From Actinokineospora terrae (GTDB lineage Bacteria > Actinomycetota > Actinomycetes > Mycobacteriales > Pseudonocardiaceae): a stretch of DNA of 64,000 nt. The notes under the pieces are model-generated. The model was given only the letters and a program-made list of their open reading frames with translations, was not told where the DNA came from and did no database searches. A program made the position numbers and the translations under genes. The DNA lies in assembly GCF_900111175.1 (NCBI RefSeq), contig NZ_FOGI01000008.1:248001-312000 (forward strand). The letters run 5' to 3'. Shown one piece after another: positions 8,330 through 16,649 of the stretch (position 1 is the first letter of the stretch; every line of letters begins with the position of its first letter).

Positions 8330-8543
8330 CGCACACCCCTCCTCGGTCAGCCGACCAACGGTATCGAACCCCGATGATCAACTTCGGAAGAGCACCGCCC
8401 CCGCGCCCCCACCCCACCACTGAGCCGAGCCGCACAGCCCCCGCCCCACCCACTCCGAACGCCTGGCCAACCCCCGCCGCATCGCCCGGCCGACCTTCCC
8501 CAACCCCCTCAGCCCCGGCGCGACACCACCACCCCCCCCCACC

Positions 8544-8595
8544 CCGTCGCGGCACCGGCGCTCGGCACCGCCGTCCGGCACCGATGCTCGGCACC
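8544..8595. repeat. 13-bp tandem repeat, four units
   Basis: Four contiguous units each end in GGCACC on the plus strand: ccgtcgcggcacc, ggcgctcggcacc, gccgtccggcacc and gatgctcggcacc. The variable part is the first seven bases. The array lies in the presumed leader of the J-domain/NERD gene. Confidence 0.6.
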
Positions 8596-8642
8596 CCCCG
8601 GCGGACGGCAGACCCCCGCCCACCCGGGGGCCACCCGCATCC

Positions 8643-8669
8643 AGCGTATCGCTTCGCGGCGTTTGTCAA
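8643..8669 (-). promoter_or_regulatory. Possible sigma70-type promoter for the J-domain/NERD gene
   Basis: On the minus strand TTGACA (8669-8664) is followed after 15 nt by TACGCT (8648-8643). The hexamers are good but the spacer is short. The leader to the CTG start at 8329 would be about 300 nt and would contain the 13-bp array. Confidence 0.3.
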
Positions 8670-8844
8670 GAGGGTGAACCGGGGGGCTGTGGACAGATCA
8701 GGCCTATGTGGACAACTGCGGACGGCGGCGCACATCGTCGAATCGTGTCGGTCAGCCTTCTGCCTGCGTTGTCCCGGGCACGCCCCCGAGCCGAGTCGCA
8801 ACGCGCCTGGGCCGCTCAACTGCTGGCCGTAAACGCAGCCCCAT

Positions 8845-8887
8845 GATCAAACCGCGCAAAGCAGCCCCCGATATCCAGCCTATCGAG
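8845..8887. repeat. Dispersed 43-bp repeat, intact copy
   Basis: Read on the minus strand it runs CTCGATAGGCTGGATATCGG then GGGCTGCTTTGCGCGG then TTTGATC. The same sequence, with four or five changes, is found at 60437-60449 plus 61332-61361, split by the insertion sequence. TAGGCT followed by GGATATCGGGGG resembles a promoter -10 region. Confidence 0.65.
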
Positions 8888-8984
8888 AACCGCCATTCCC
8901 TCGGAAGCACCGATTTCCCGGCTGTGCACAACTGCCCACCATGGGGACAAGTCGCGCGACCAGGTCAGCTCGCCCGCAGGGCGC

Positions 8985-9767
8985 CTAGGCCAACAACTCG
9001 GCCAGGCGCGCGGCGAAAGTGGTGGGTTGGGTGACGAGGCCGACGTGGTCGCCGGGGAACTCCACGAAGGGCACCGACAAGGCGTCGGCGAGGGCGAGGG
9101 CGCAGTGGTGCGGGAAGGCGTGCGCGGACGTGGTTCCGCCTGCGAGGATCAGCCGGGAAGCGTTGGGGCGCAATGCATCCACGTCGAGGTGGTACCGGTG
9201 GGCCGTGGGGGCGTCGCGGGTGTGGAAGAAGCGCTGGTTGGCGAACTCGCGTTCGGTCGGTCGGGGGATCTCGACGCCCGGCTCGGTGGTGGAGTGGTCG
9301 ATGGCCAGGGCCAGCGCCACGTCCCTCCACTGTGGACCAGGTTGCTCCAGCATCGCCTGCACGGCACGCGCCTGCCGCTGCCCCTCCCCCGTCAGCACCT
9401 GCGACAGCGGCGGCTCGTGCGCGACGACGAGCCGCACCGGATCCGGGTGCCGGACGAGCAGGTCCAGGGCGATGATCGCGCCGAGACTGCTCCCGAACAC
9501 CGCCGCTGGCGCGCCGACCGCGGCGATCACCCGGGCGGCGTCGTCCGCGTGGGTCGAGATCGAGGGGTGCTCGTCGGGGTCGGCCAGCGCGCTGCGGGAG
9601 AGTCCCCTGCGGTCGTAGGAGATCACGGCGAAGCGGTCGGCCAGCCGCGTCGCGAGACCGGACACAGTGTCGGCGTCGCCACCGCCGCCCGGGATCAGCA
9701 GCAGGGTGGGGCCCGCGCCGGAGACCTGGTAGTGCAGAGTGGCACCGGGAACCTCGATGGCGGGCAT
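8985..9767 (-). CDS. Alpha/beta-fold hydrolase
   Basis: A 260-residue soluble hydrolase starting MPAIEVPGATLHYQVSGAGP. It has the oxyanion region LLLIPGGGGD, the nucleophile elbow GSSLG, the motif YDRRGLSRS and the catalytic histidine region FPGDHVGL near the C-terminus. The size and layout are those of the single-domain AB-hydrolase family (haloperoxidase/esterase-like). The open frame continues upstream to 10169, but that part is antisense to the next gene, and the ATG at 9767 begins the conserved fold. It is transcribed divergently from the ADP-ribosylglycohydrolase gene with only 37 nt between starts, so the promoters overlap. The substrate is unknown. Confidence 0.8.
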   Translation of the reverse strand: MPAIEVPGATLHYQVSGAGPTLLLIPGGGGDADTVSGLATRLADRFAVISYDRRGLSRSALADPDEHPSISTHADDAARVIAAVGAPAAVFGSSLGAIIALDLLVRHPDPVRLVVAHEPPLSQVLTGEGQRQARAVQAMLEQPGPQWRDVALALAIDHSTTEPGVEIPRPTEREFANQRFFHTRDAPTAHRYHLDVDALRPNASRLILAGGTTSAHAFPHHCALALADALSVPFVEFPGDHVGLVTQPTTFAARLAELLA

Positions 9768-9804
9768 GGGCTCGACACTATCCGCTCGGACCTGGGGAGG
9801 GTCG

Positions 9805-10644
9805 ATGTTGGTCGAGTTGGCGGTCGGCGACGCGTACGGGGCCGGGTTCGAGTACGCCGAGCCGGGGTTCGTCGCCGCGCACAACGACGTCGTGGCGTAC
9901 CGGCAGCACCCCGGGCACACCGACCTCGCGCCCGGCCAGTACACCGACGACACCCAGATGACCCTCGCCGTCGCCGAGCTGATGGTCGACGGCGCGCTGT
10001 GGACCTCGGAGGTGCTCGCCGAGAAGTTCGTCGAGGTCTTCCACCGCGATCCCCGGGTCGGGTACGCGTCCCGGTTCCACGCCCTGCTGTCCGAAGTGCA
10101 CACCGGCGCCGAGCTGCTGGACCGTCTCCGCCCGGAGAGCGACAAGAGCGGTGCCGCCATGCGCGCCACCCCGATCGGCCTGCTCCCGACCGTCGCCGAT
10201 GTCCTCTACCACGCCGAGATCCAGGCGCGCGTCACCCACGACACCCCGTCGGGCATCGCCTCCGCCCAGGCCGCCGCGCTGGCCGCGTACTACTGCCGCA
10301 ACGACGTCGGTCCACTCACCGGTGTCGGCGCGTGGATCAGCTCGATCCTCGACGACGACTGGGCGACCCCCTGGGAAGGCCCGGTCGGCTCGAAGGGGTC
10401 GATGAGCGTCCGCGCCGCGTTGACCGCGATGGGCGCGGGCGGCCTCACCGACATCCTCCGTGCGTGCGTCGCGTTCACCGGTGATGTCGACACCGTCGCC
10501 ACGGTCGCCCTGGGCGCCGCGTCACTCGTGCTGCCCAGCGACCTCCCGGTGTCCCTTGTGGACGGCCTGGAGAACGGCACCTACGGCCGCGACTACCTCA
10601 CCACAATGGACACTCGGCTGGTTACTCCCCGACTAGCGGGTTGA
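9805..10644 (+). CDS. ADP-ribosylglycohydrolase (DraG/ARH) family protein
   Basis: The 279-residue product opens MLVELAVGDAYGAGFEYAEP, the GDa.Ga..E start motif of the DraG/ARH fold. It retains the two metal-binding clusters: QYTDDTQM early, and THDTPSGIA plus TGDVDTVATVA later, supplying Thr/Asp/Asp ligands for two Mg2+ ions. The enzymes remove ADP-ribose from proteins, nucleic acids or small molecules. I start at ATG 9805 because GGGGAGGG lies 4-5 nt upstream. The 3' end overlaps the convergent TIR gene by 12 nt. Its neighbours (two TIR proteins, which as a family can be NADases, and a Nudix fusion) make an NAD/ADP-ribose theme plausible, but that link is inferred. Confidence 0.85.
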   Translation: MLVELAVGDAYGAGFEYAEPGFVAAHNDVVAYRQHPGHTDLAPGQYTDDTQMTLAVAELMVDGALWTSEVLAEKFVEVFHRDPRVGYASRFHALLSEVHTGAELLDRLRPESDKSGAAMRATPIGLLPTVADVLYHAEIQARVTHDTPSGIASAQAAALAAYYCRNDVGPLTGVGAWISSILDDDWATPWEGPVGSKGSMSVRAALTAMGAGGLTDILRACVAFTGDVDTVATVALGAASLVLPSDLPVSLVDGLENGTYGRDYLTTMDTRLVTPRLAG

Positions 10645-11835
10645 CTGGCACACCAGCCACTCCCCCGATTCCTCGACCATCGGGTAGGTGCGCCGGTCGG
10701 TGGCCGTGGTCGCCGCGTCGGTGGCGAGGATGGTGAAGCTGGGCGGGTCGGCGTCGGCGTCCACCGACTCCAGGGTGAACCGGGTGCCGGGGCGCAGGAA
10801 GATGTCGGCGGCCCTCGGTCGGTCCCGTTCGCAGGTCAACTGGGCGAGGACGGTCGTGTCGGCGATGTTCACCGCGTCGACGAACTCCCGCGCGGCCGCG
10901 GTCGGGTCGGACGAACTCGGGTCGAACAGCAGCACGCCCGCGACGACCGCGGCGGCGATGACGACGACCCCGCCGCCGATGACGAACAGCCGGGTGCGGT
11001 CCTGGGTGCGGACGACGGCCTTGGACTTGGGCGCCGGGCGGGCCGCGGTGGTGGGCCGGGGCCGGGTGGGGGTGGGATCACCGGACCACGTGGCCTCCGG
11101 CGGCGGGACGCGGCGCTCGTTGAACTCGCGGTTCTCGTGCCGCACCAGGGTGGTCCAGGCCTGTCCGTCCCAGTAGCGCTTCTCCACCCTGCGCTCCGGG
11201 TCGGGCTGCCAGCCGGGGGCGAGGACCTTCTCCACCTCGGCGGCCAGCGGCGCGGGCAGGTCGGTGCGGGCGCGCATCCGCACCAGCAGCCCCCACACCG
11301 CGGCGCGCTCGTGCTCGTCGCGCAGCCGTAATCGGAGTTGGCGCAGCAGTTCGCGCAGCTCGGCCGGTTCCAGGCCCGGCTCGTCGAGCCGCTGCCGGAT
11401 CGGGTCGAGGTAGGGCACGGCCGGGTCCGCGGGCAGCGGGTCGGGCAGCGGCGGCGCGGCGGGCAGCGCCAGCAGGACGCCGCGCAGCTTGGGCACCCGC
11501 TCGCTGATCTCCATGCCCGCCGGGGCGAACACGGGCGCGGTCTCGGCGTCGGCGGGCAGCGCGGTGGCCACCGCGGTCACCACCAGGACCGGTCGGCGCA
11601 GCGCGCGGGCGTAGCGCAGCGCGGCGAGGCACCCCGGCGAGCGCACGGCCGCCGGGGAGGCGACCAGGACGAACACGTCGCAGCGCTGGACCCGCTGCAG
11701 CACGCCCTCCCACCAGCGCGCACCGGTCGGCTCACCCCGGTCGAGGGAGACCTGGCGGCCCAGCTGGGCCAGGTCGGCGCGCAGGCCCGCTGCGACGTCA
11801 CGATCGGACGGCGCGTGGCTGACGAACACCTGCAT
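10633..11835 (-). CDS. TIR-DUF2510 membrane protein, paralogue lacking the TIR catalytic Glu
   Basis: A 400-residue protein: TIR domain (1-115, opening MQVFVSHAPSDRD), a helical linker, a DUF2510 motif (GWQPDPERRVEKRYWDGQAW), a Pro/Thr-rich stretch, one membrane helix (LFVIGGGVVVIAAAVVAGV) and an external NTF2-like domain with two cysteines (QLTCERD, EWLVCQS). The order matches the next gene domain for domain, so they are duplicates. At the position of the TIR NADase glutamate this copy reads SPGCLAALRY, whereas the paralogue reads SKACLAELDY (codon GCG against GAG). It is therefore predicted to be catalytically dead, perhaps a regulatory or ligand-binding partner. GGAG six bases before ATG 11835 supports the start. 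It lies 14 nt behind its paralogue, in one operon. Confidence 0.85.
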   Translation of the reverse strand: MQVFVSHAPSDRDVAAGLRADLAQLGRQVSLDRGEPTGARWWEGVLQRVQRCDVFVLVASPAAVRSPGCLAALRYARALRRPVLVVTAVATALPADAETAPVFAPAGMEISERVPKLRGVLLALPAAPPLPDPLPADPAVPYLDPIRQRLDEPGLEPAELRELLRQLRLRLRDEHERAAVWGLLVRMRARTDLPAPLAAEVEKVLAPGWQPDPERRVEKRYWDGQAWTTLVRHENREFNERRVPPPEATWSGDPTPTRPRPTTAARPAPKSKAVVRTQDRTRLFVIGGGVVVIAAAVVAGVLLFDPSSSDPTAAAREFVDAVNIADTTVLAQLTCERDRPRAADIFLRPGTRFTLESVDADADPPSFTILATDAATTATDRRTYPMVEESGEWLVCQSTR

Positions 11836-11849
11836 GACTCACTCCGCGG

Positions 11850-13106
11850 TCAGCGACCCGACAGCGCCCGGCTGATGTCGCACACCTTCCACGCGCCGTT
11901 CTCGTCGACGAGTGGAATCCGCAACCGCACCGAGGTTGCGCCTACGGTGCGTGTCGCGAGGACGGTGAAACGGGGGTCGGACCCGCTTACGTCGACACTT
12001 TCGAGGGTAACGTTAGCCGCGTCAAGGAACGCCGTGTAGAGATGGGCGTTCTTCTCGCGATCCGAGTCGCAGACGTACTGCTCCATCGCGTTCTTGTCCC
12101 GGGTGTTGACGGCGTCGACGAAGTTGCGCGCCATCCTGGTCGCGGACACCTCGTCCGGTCCACCGCCGAGCAGCACGACCCCCGCCGTGACGCCCCCGGC
12201 GACCAGCACGGCGGTGCCGACGCCGAGCGCGATGAGCTTCTGCCGCGTCCCGCGCGGACGGCGCAGCTTGTGCTTGATCCGCTTGGGTTGGCGCCGCGAC
12301 GGCTCGGGCGGCTGCTCGACCACCGGCACCGGCCCGGTGCTCGAGGGCAGGTGCTGGTGCAGCCGGGGCGGGGTGTTGCGGTCGTTGAACTCCTTGCCGT
12401 TCTGCCAGACCAGCGTGGTCCAGCTCTGCCCGTCCCAGTACCTGGCCTCGAAGTTCTCCCTGGGGTCGGGCTGCCAGCCGGGGGCCAGGATCTCCTCGAC
12501 GGTGTCGGCGACGCCGCGGTTGAGCTCGGGCCGGTCGCGCAGCCGCACCAGCAGGTCCCAGACGTCGGCGCGCTCGTCGGCCAGCACCATCCGCTCGCGC
12601 AGCTGGCCGAGCAGCTCGATCTGCTCGCGGTCGTCGAGCTTCGGCGCGTCGATGCGCGCGAGGTAGGCGTTGAGGTAGGAGGTGGGGATCTCGGGCTCCT
12701 GGGGCAGTCGGGCCGGGAGCGCGCGGGCGGCTGGCAGGGCGCTGAGCGCCTTGCGCAGCCGGATCACGCTCTCCTCGGTGCGGTTGACGTAGTCGACCGG
12801 CACCTGCAGACCGTCGGGGATGTCCCCGCGGTCGACGGGTCGGACCAGCACCGGGAGGATCGGCCTGCGCAGTTCCTTGGCGTAGTCCAACTCGGCGAGG
12901 CACGCCTTGGATCGCAGCGAGTCGGGCGAGAGCGCGAAGGCGAAGACCACGCAGCCGCGCACGTGGCCGAGCACGTCGTCCCACCAGTCCGGGCCGCCGT
13001 GGCTCTCGCGGTCGTACCACACGCGGTTGCCGAACCGCTCGAAGTCGGCGCGCAGCGTGGTGATCGACGCCTGGTCCCGGCGGGCATAGCTGATGAATAC
13101 GTGCAT
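11850..13106 (-). CDS. TIR-DUF2510 membrane protein, paralogue with intact TIR Glu
   Basis: A 418-residue protein from ATG 13106 (GTG 13112 is also possible). TIR box 1 is HVFISYARRDQ, and the conserved glutamate is in SKACLAELDYAKEL. Next come a helical linker, the DUF2510 motif GWQPDPRENFEARYWDGQSW, a basic Pro-rich segment (KRIKHKLRRPRG), one membrane helix (LIALGVGTAVLVAGGVTAGV) and an outer domain of about 100 residues with two cysteines (QYVCDSD, AWKVCDI) that fit an extracytoplasmic disulfide. The topology puts TIR inside and a sensor-like domain outside, a receptor arrangement. First gene of a two-gene operon with its Glu-less paralogue. TIR domains with this Glu often cleave NAD+, but activity here is inferred only. 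Confidence 0.85.
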   Translation of the reverse strand: MHVFISYARRDQASITTLRADFERFGNRVWYDRESHGGPDWWDDVLGHVRGCVVFAFALSPDSLRSKACLAELDYAKELRRPILPVLVRPVDRGDIPDGLQVPVDYVNRTEESVIRLRKALSALPAARALPARLPQEPEIPTSYLNAYLARIDAPKLDDREQIELLGQLRERMVLADERADVWDLLVRLRDRPELNRGVADTVEEILAPGWQPDPRENFEARYWDGQSWTTLVWQNGKEFNDRNTPPRLHQHLPSSTGPVPVVEQPPEPSRRQPKRIKHKLRRPRGTRQKLIALGVGTAVLVAGGVTAGVVLLGGGPDEVSATRMARNFVDAVNTRDKNAMEQYVCDSDREKNAHLYTAFLDAANVTLESVDVSGSDPRFTVLATRTVGATSVRLRIPLVDENGAWKVCDISRALSGR

Positions 13107-13388
13107 CCTCACTTCTCACGTTCACAGGCAGTAGTTCAGGGGTGCACGCACGTTATGTGGGAGTTCGAGGTAATGACAGGGACCAATGGCCCTGGCGCGC
13201 CCCTCCCGGTCGCCAAGCGTGGCCGGAAGATCGCAGGCCGGAGGCGTTGCGGGGGTTTCGTCGGGGAGTCACCCGATGATCTTGCAGGCGGTCCGGGAAT
13301 GACCGGGGAGCTCACTTCGATGTGATGGCCACCGGTGACCGAGCGTGTTCGAGTTGGCTGATCGGCACGGTGCGGGCAGGCTGGTTCC

Positions 13389-13622
13389 GTGGCCGACGAG
13401 CACCCCGACGCAGACCCCGGCGCGGCGTTGCGCGCCCAGTTCCGCGGCCCGCTGCCGCCCTCGGTGACCGCGCTGCCTGCCGCCGCCGCGCTCGACCTCG
13501 CCGAGGCGATGCGCGCGGCCCGCAGGCGCCAGGCCAGGCACCTGACCGACGCCACCGAGGACTCGCTGCGCCAGCTCCCCCGGCTGCTGCGTCCCCTGGT
13601 CCGCCGGGCGATCGGCCTGTGA
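13389..13622 (+). CDS. Small helical protein of unknown function
   Basis: A 77-residue product from GTG 13389 (MADEHPDADPGAALRAQF). It is mostly helical and charged, with an Arg-rich middle (AARRRQARHLTDAT), no signal peptide and no cysteine. It overlaps the next gene by GTGA (13619-13622), so the two are almost certainly co-translated. No ribosome-binding site is evident and the start could be wrong. I do not recognise the family. Confidence 0.55.
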   Translation: MADEHPDADPGAALRAQFRGPLPPSVTALPAAAALDLAEAMRAARRRQARHLTDATEDSLRQLPRLLRPLVRRAIGL

Positions 13623-14413
13623 GCGGCACCCGCGCCGAGATCGCCAAGCTCGCCCGGCTGCTCGGCGAGCCCGCGGCCCGGTTCGACTACCTGTCGGCGC
13701 TGTCGCCGGAGGACGTGCGCGCGGTGCGGGACCAGGCCGCGGAAGTCCTCTTCGGAGCGAACCAGGCCCTGTTCGAGCGGATCGGGTCGGCCAGCAAGCT
13801 GGTGCCCGCCGCGCTGACCGCGAGCATCGCGCAACGCTCGTTCGGCCCCCTGCTCAGCGCCAGGGTCGCGGGCGCCCTGGAACCCGACCGCGCCGTCGAC
13901 CTCGCCACCCGGCTCCCGGTGTCCTTCCTGGCCGACGTCGCCGCCGAACTGGACCCGCGCCGCATCGCCCCCGTCCTCGGCCTGCTGCCCACCACCAAGG
14001 TCGTCGAGGTCGGCCGCGAGCTCATCCGCCGCGCCGACCACATCACCACCGGCCGCTTCGTCGGCGACCTCCCCCGCCCCGCCCTCCAGGCCATGGTCAC
14101 CACCCTCGACGACCACGCCCTCCTGCATACCGCCATCTACACCGACAACACCGACCGCCTACCGGCCCTGTTCGCCCTCATCCCCGACTCCCGCCTACCC
14201 GGCGTCGCCGCGATCATCGCCACGGCCACCGGGGAGTTCGCGGAAGACCTGATCCCCGTTCTCCTCCACCTGGACGCCCCCAGCCTGACCCGCCTCGCCG
14301 ACGCGGTCCGGGCCTTGCCTCCCGCCGAACGTGCCCAGCTGAGCGCTATGGTCGAGAGGATGGACGTCCTGGAAGAACTGGGCCCCTTGGCCGCCGCCCT
14401 CACCGAGCGCTGA
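13619..14413 (+). CDS. Conserved hypothetical protein with MgtE-N-like helical repeats
   Basis: A 264-residue protein from the GTG at 13619. It is all-helical and built from repeats such as ALEPDRAVDLATRLPVSFLA, AELDPRRIAPVLGLLP and HLDAPSLTRLADAVRALPP, whose D-P-x-R-A/I...LP pattern resembles the superhelical MgtE N-terminal cytoplasmic domain. There are no transmembrane segments, so it is not itself a transporter. I recall similar stand-alone proteins in mycobacteria with no known role. It is coupled to the small upstream gene and lies 13 nt before the STAND ATPase gene, so the three may form one transcript. Confidence 0.65.
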   Translation: MSGTRAEIAKLARLLGEPAARFDYLSALSPEDVRAVRDQAAEVLFGANQALFERIGSASKLVPAALTASIAQRSFGPLLSARVAGALEPDRAVDLATRLPVSFLADVAAELDPRRIAPVLGLLPTTKVVEVGRELIRRADHITTGRFVGDLPRPALQAMVTTLDDHALLHTAIYTDNTDRLPALFALIPDSRLPGVAAIIATATGEFAEDLIPVLLHLDAPSLTRLADAVRALPPAERAQLSAMVERMDVLEELGPLAAALTER

Positions 14414-14426
14414 TCCCGAACACCTG

Positions 14427-16595
14427 ATGGGCGATGACAAGCCGCTCGGCACGAGCAACGAGGCGGGGAACACGGTCACGGGGTCCGTGGTGTTCGGGTC
14501 GGTGGTGCAGGCCACCGGCTCCATCGGCTCGGTGACGATCAACCAGTACCACCGGGCCGTGACCCGACCGGTGCCGCGGCAGCTGCCCGCCCGACCGTCC
14601 GGGTTCGTCGGTCGAGACCGGCACCTCGCCGAACTCGACGCGGTCCTGGACGGGGCGGCGGGTGCGGCGATGGTCGTGTCGACCTTGGGCGGAACGGGCG
14701 GGATCGGCAAGACCTGGCTCGCGCTCGCCTGGGCGCACCGGCACCTGGACAGGTTCCCCGACGGGCAGCTATTCACGGACCTGCACGGGTTCAGCCCCGA
14801 GGGCAGGCCCAAGACCCCGGAGACCGCGGTCCGCGGGTTCCTCGACGCGCTCGGCGTCGACCCGGGCCGGGTGCCACCGGACCCGGACTCCCAGGCCGCG
14901 CTGTACCGCAGCCTGGTCGCGGGCAAGCGGATGCTGGTCCTGTTGGACAACGCCGCCACAGCCGACCAGGTCGTCGCCCTGCTGCCCGGCAGCCCGACCT
15001 GCACCGTGCTCATCACCGGCCGCCGGGTGCTCACCTCCTTGATCGACCGGCACGGCGCCCGCCACTTAGCGGTGGGGACACTGGCCCGCGCCGAGGCGCG
15101 TGCCCTGCTCGGGGCGCGGTTCGGTGCCGACCGGCTCGACAGCGAGTCCGCTGCCGTCGACGAGCTCATCGACCTGTGCGCGGGCTTTCCGCTGGCCCTG
15201 TCGATCATCGCCCGCACCGTCACCAGCCGTGGCGGCATCCCGGCTGCCGTGGTCGCCGCCGAGCTGCGCGAGTCCGGATTGGACGTGCTCGACAACGACA
15301 CCGATCCCGCCTCCAGCCTGCCCGCCGTCCTGTCCTGGTCCCTGCGGTACCTCTCAGCCGAGCAGCGGACGGTGTTCGCGCTCGTGGGCATCGCTCCCGG
15401 CACGGACACGACCCCGCACGCGGTGGCCTCGCTCGCCCGGCTCTCACCCGCTCACGCACGCAAGGCGTTGTCGGCGCTGGAGGAGGCGTCCCTGGTCGAC
15501 CGGCAGGCGAACGGCCGGTACGGGATGCACGACCTCGTCCGCCACTTCGCCGTCGCCACCGCCGACACCGACCTGCCCGACCAGGTGCGGGAGGCGGCGC
15601 TCGCCCGGGTGCTCGACTTCCACCTGCACACCGCGTACGCCGCCGACGACCTCCTGGACGCCCACGGCAACCCCTTGCGACCCGGTCCACCCGCGCCCGG
15701 GGTGCACCCGATCCCGTTGCGGGACGCGGACTCGGGGATGGCCTGGTTGGCGGCAGAGCACGCGACCCTCCTCGCCTCCGCGCGGACGGCGGCCGCACTC
15801 GGCCGCCACCTCGTCGTCTGGCACCTGGCCTGGGTGCTGGAGACCTTCAACGTCCGACGTGGACACTCGCGCGACGCCCTCGCCCTGTGGCTGGCCGCTC
15901 TCGACGCCGCCGAGAACCTGGCCGATCCGGCCCTGCTCCTGCGCGCCCACCGACTCCTCGGCCGCTGCTACTCCAGGCTCGGCAGGCACGCGGAGGCCAT
16001 CGAGCACCTGGACGTGGCCCTCGACCTGGCGACCCGGCACGGGGACCTCGCCGAGCAAGCGCACACGCACGAGACCGCGGCGCTCGCCCGCGGACGACTG
16101 GGGGACGACGGGCAGGCGTTGGATCACGCCCGCCAGGCCCTCGCCCTCTGCCGCGCGCTCGGCCGATCCGAGTGGGAGGCCGACGCCCTCAACACCGCGG
16201 GGTGGTACGCCGCGTGCCTCGGCGACTTCGACAGCGCCCGTGACCAGTGCGCGGCCGCCCTCGACCGGTACCGGCACCACCAGGACACCGCGGGCGAGGC
16301 GGCCGCGCTCGACAGCCTGGGATTCATCGCCCACCGCACCGGTGATCACCGAGGGGCCGTCGAGCACTACGACCGCGCCCTCGTCCTGTTGCGCGACATC
16401 GGGCACACCTACGAGGTCGCCGACGCGCTGGTCAGCGTGGGCGAGGCCCACCTCGCTCTCGGGCAGACCGAACAAACCAGGACAGCGTGGGACGAGGCTT
16501 TCGATCTCTACCAGCGCCAAGAGCGCGCCACCGATGCCGCGAGCGTGCAAGAACTGTTGGACAACCTCGGCGAGCGGCCCGAGCTCGACACATGA
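14427..16595 (+). CDS. STAND (NB-ARC type) ATPase with C-terminal TPR repeats
   Basis: A 722-residue protein. It opens with a Gly/Val/Ser stretch (GNTVTGSVVFGSVVQATG) that looks like a short beta-solenoid linker, seen N-terminal in other actinobacterial STAND proteins. FVGRDRHLAEL enters the NB-ARC module: GGTGGIGKTWLA (P-loop, residues 88-99), RMLVLLDNA (Walker B), LITGRR (sensor), and a winged-helix part ending RYGMHDLVRHFAV (MHD motif). Residues about 490-715 are at least five TPRs (for example AIEHLDVALDLATRHGDLAE). No N-terminal effector is attached, so it resembles the core of AfsR/SARP-type regulators without the DNA-binding domain. It could be a signalling scaffold or a defence-type sensor; neither is shown. 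ATG 14427 is assigned on frame. Confidence 0.8.
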   Translation: MGDDKPLGTSNEAGNTVTGSVVFGSVVQATGSIGSVTINQYHRAVTRPVPRQLPARPSGFVGRDRHLAELDAVLDGAAGAAMVVSTLGGTGGIGKTWLALAWAHRHLDRFPDGQLFTDLHGFSPEGRPKTPETAVRGFLDALGVDPGRVPPDPDSQAALYRSLVAGKRMLVLLDNAATADQVVALLPGSPTCTVLITGRRVLTSLIDRHGARHLAVGTLARAEARALLGARFGADRLDSESAAVDELIDLCAGFPLALSIIARTVTSRGGIPAAVVAAELRESGLDVLDNDTDPASSLPAVLSWSLRYLSAEQRTVFALVGIAPGTDTTPHAVASLARLSPAHARKALSALEEASLVDRQANGRYGMHDLVRHFAVATADTDLPDQVREAALARVLDFHLHTAYAADDLLDAHGNPLRPGPPAPGVHPIPLRDADSGMAWLAAEHATLLASARTAAALGRHLVVWHLAWVLETFNVRRGHSRDALALWLAALDAAENLADPALLLRAHRLLGRCYSRLGRHAEAIEHLDVALDLATRHGDLAEQAHTHETAALARGRLGDDGQALDHARQALALCRALGRSEWEADALNTAGWYAACLGDFDSARDQCAAALDRYRHHQDTAGEAAALDSLGFIAHRTGDHRGAVEHYDRALVLLRDIGHTYEVADALVSVGEAHLALGQTEQTRTAWDEAFDLYQRQERATDAASVQELLDNLGERPELDT

Positions 16596-16649
16596 CCGAG
16601 CGCGCCGCCCTCTGCTCGCAGGCAGCTCGCCACTCCCCTGCCAGCCCCT

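Larger units (their letters stand above)
8330..8984. other. 655-nt gap without a convincing gene
   Basis: Both strands have open frames here, but they are proline/arginine- or glycine-rich shadows of C- and G-tracts, with no domain. The gap holds a four-unit 13-bp array (8544-8595), a possible minus-strand promoter (8643-8669) and one copy of a dispersed repeat (8845-8887). Confidence 0.6.

Noticed and set aside
8271..8819. Minus-strand 182-codon frame in the gap upstream of the J-domain gene
   Set aside because: Gly/Arg-rich, arises from G-tracts and the 13-bp repeats, no motif. Part of it overlaps the J-domain coding region in another frame.
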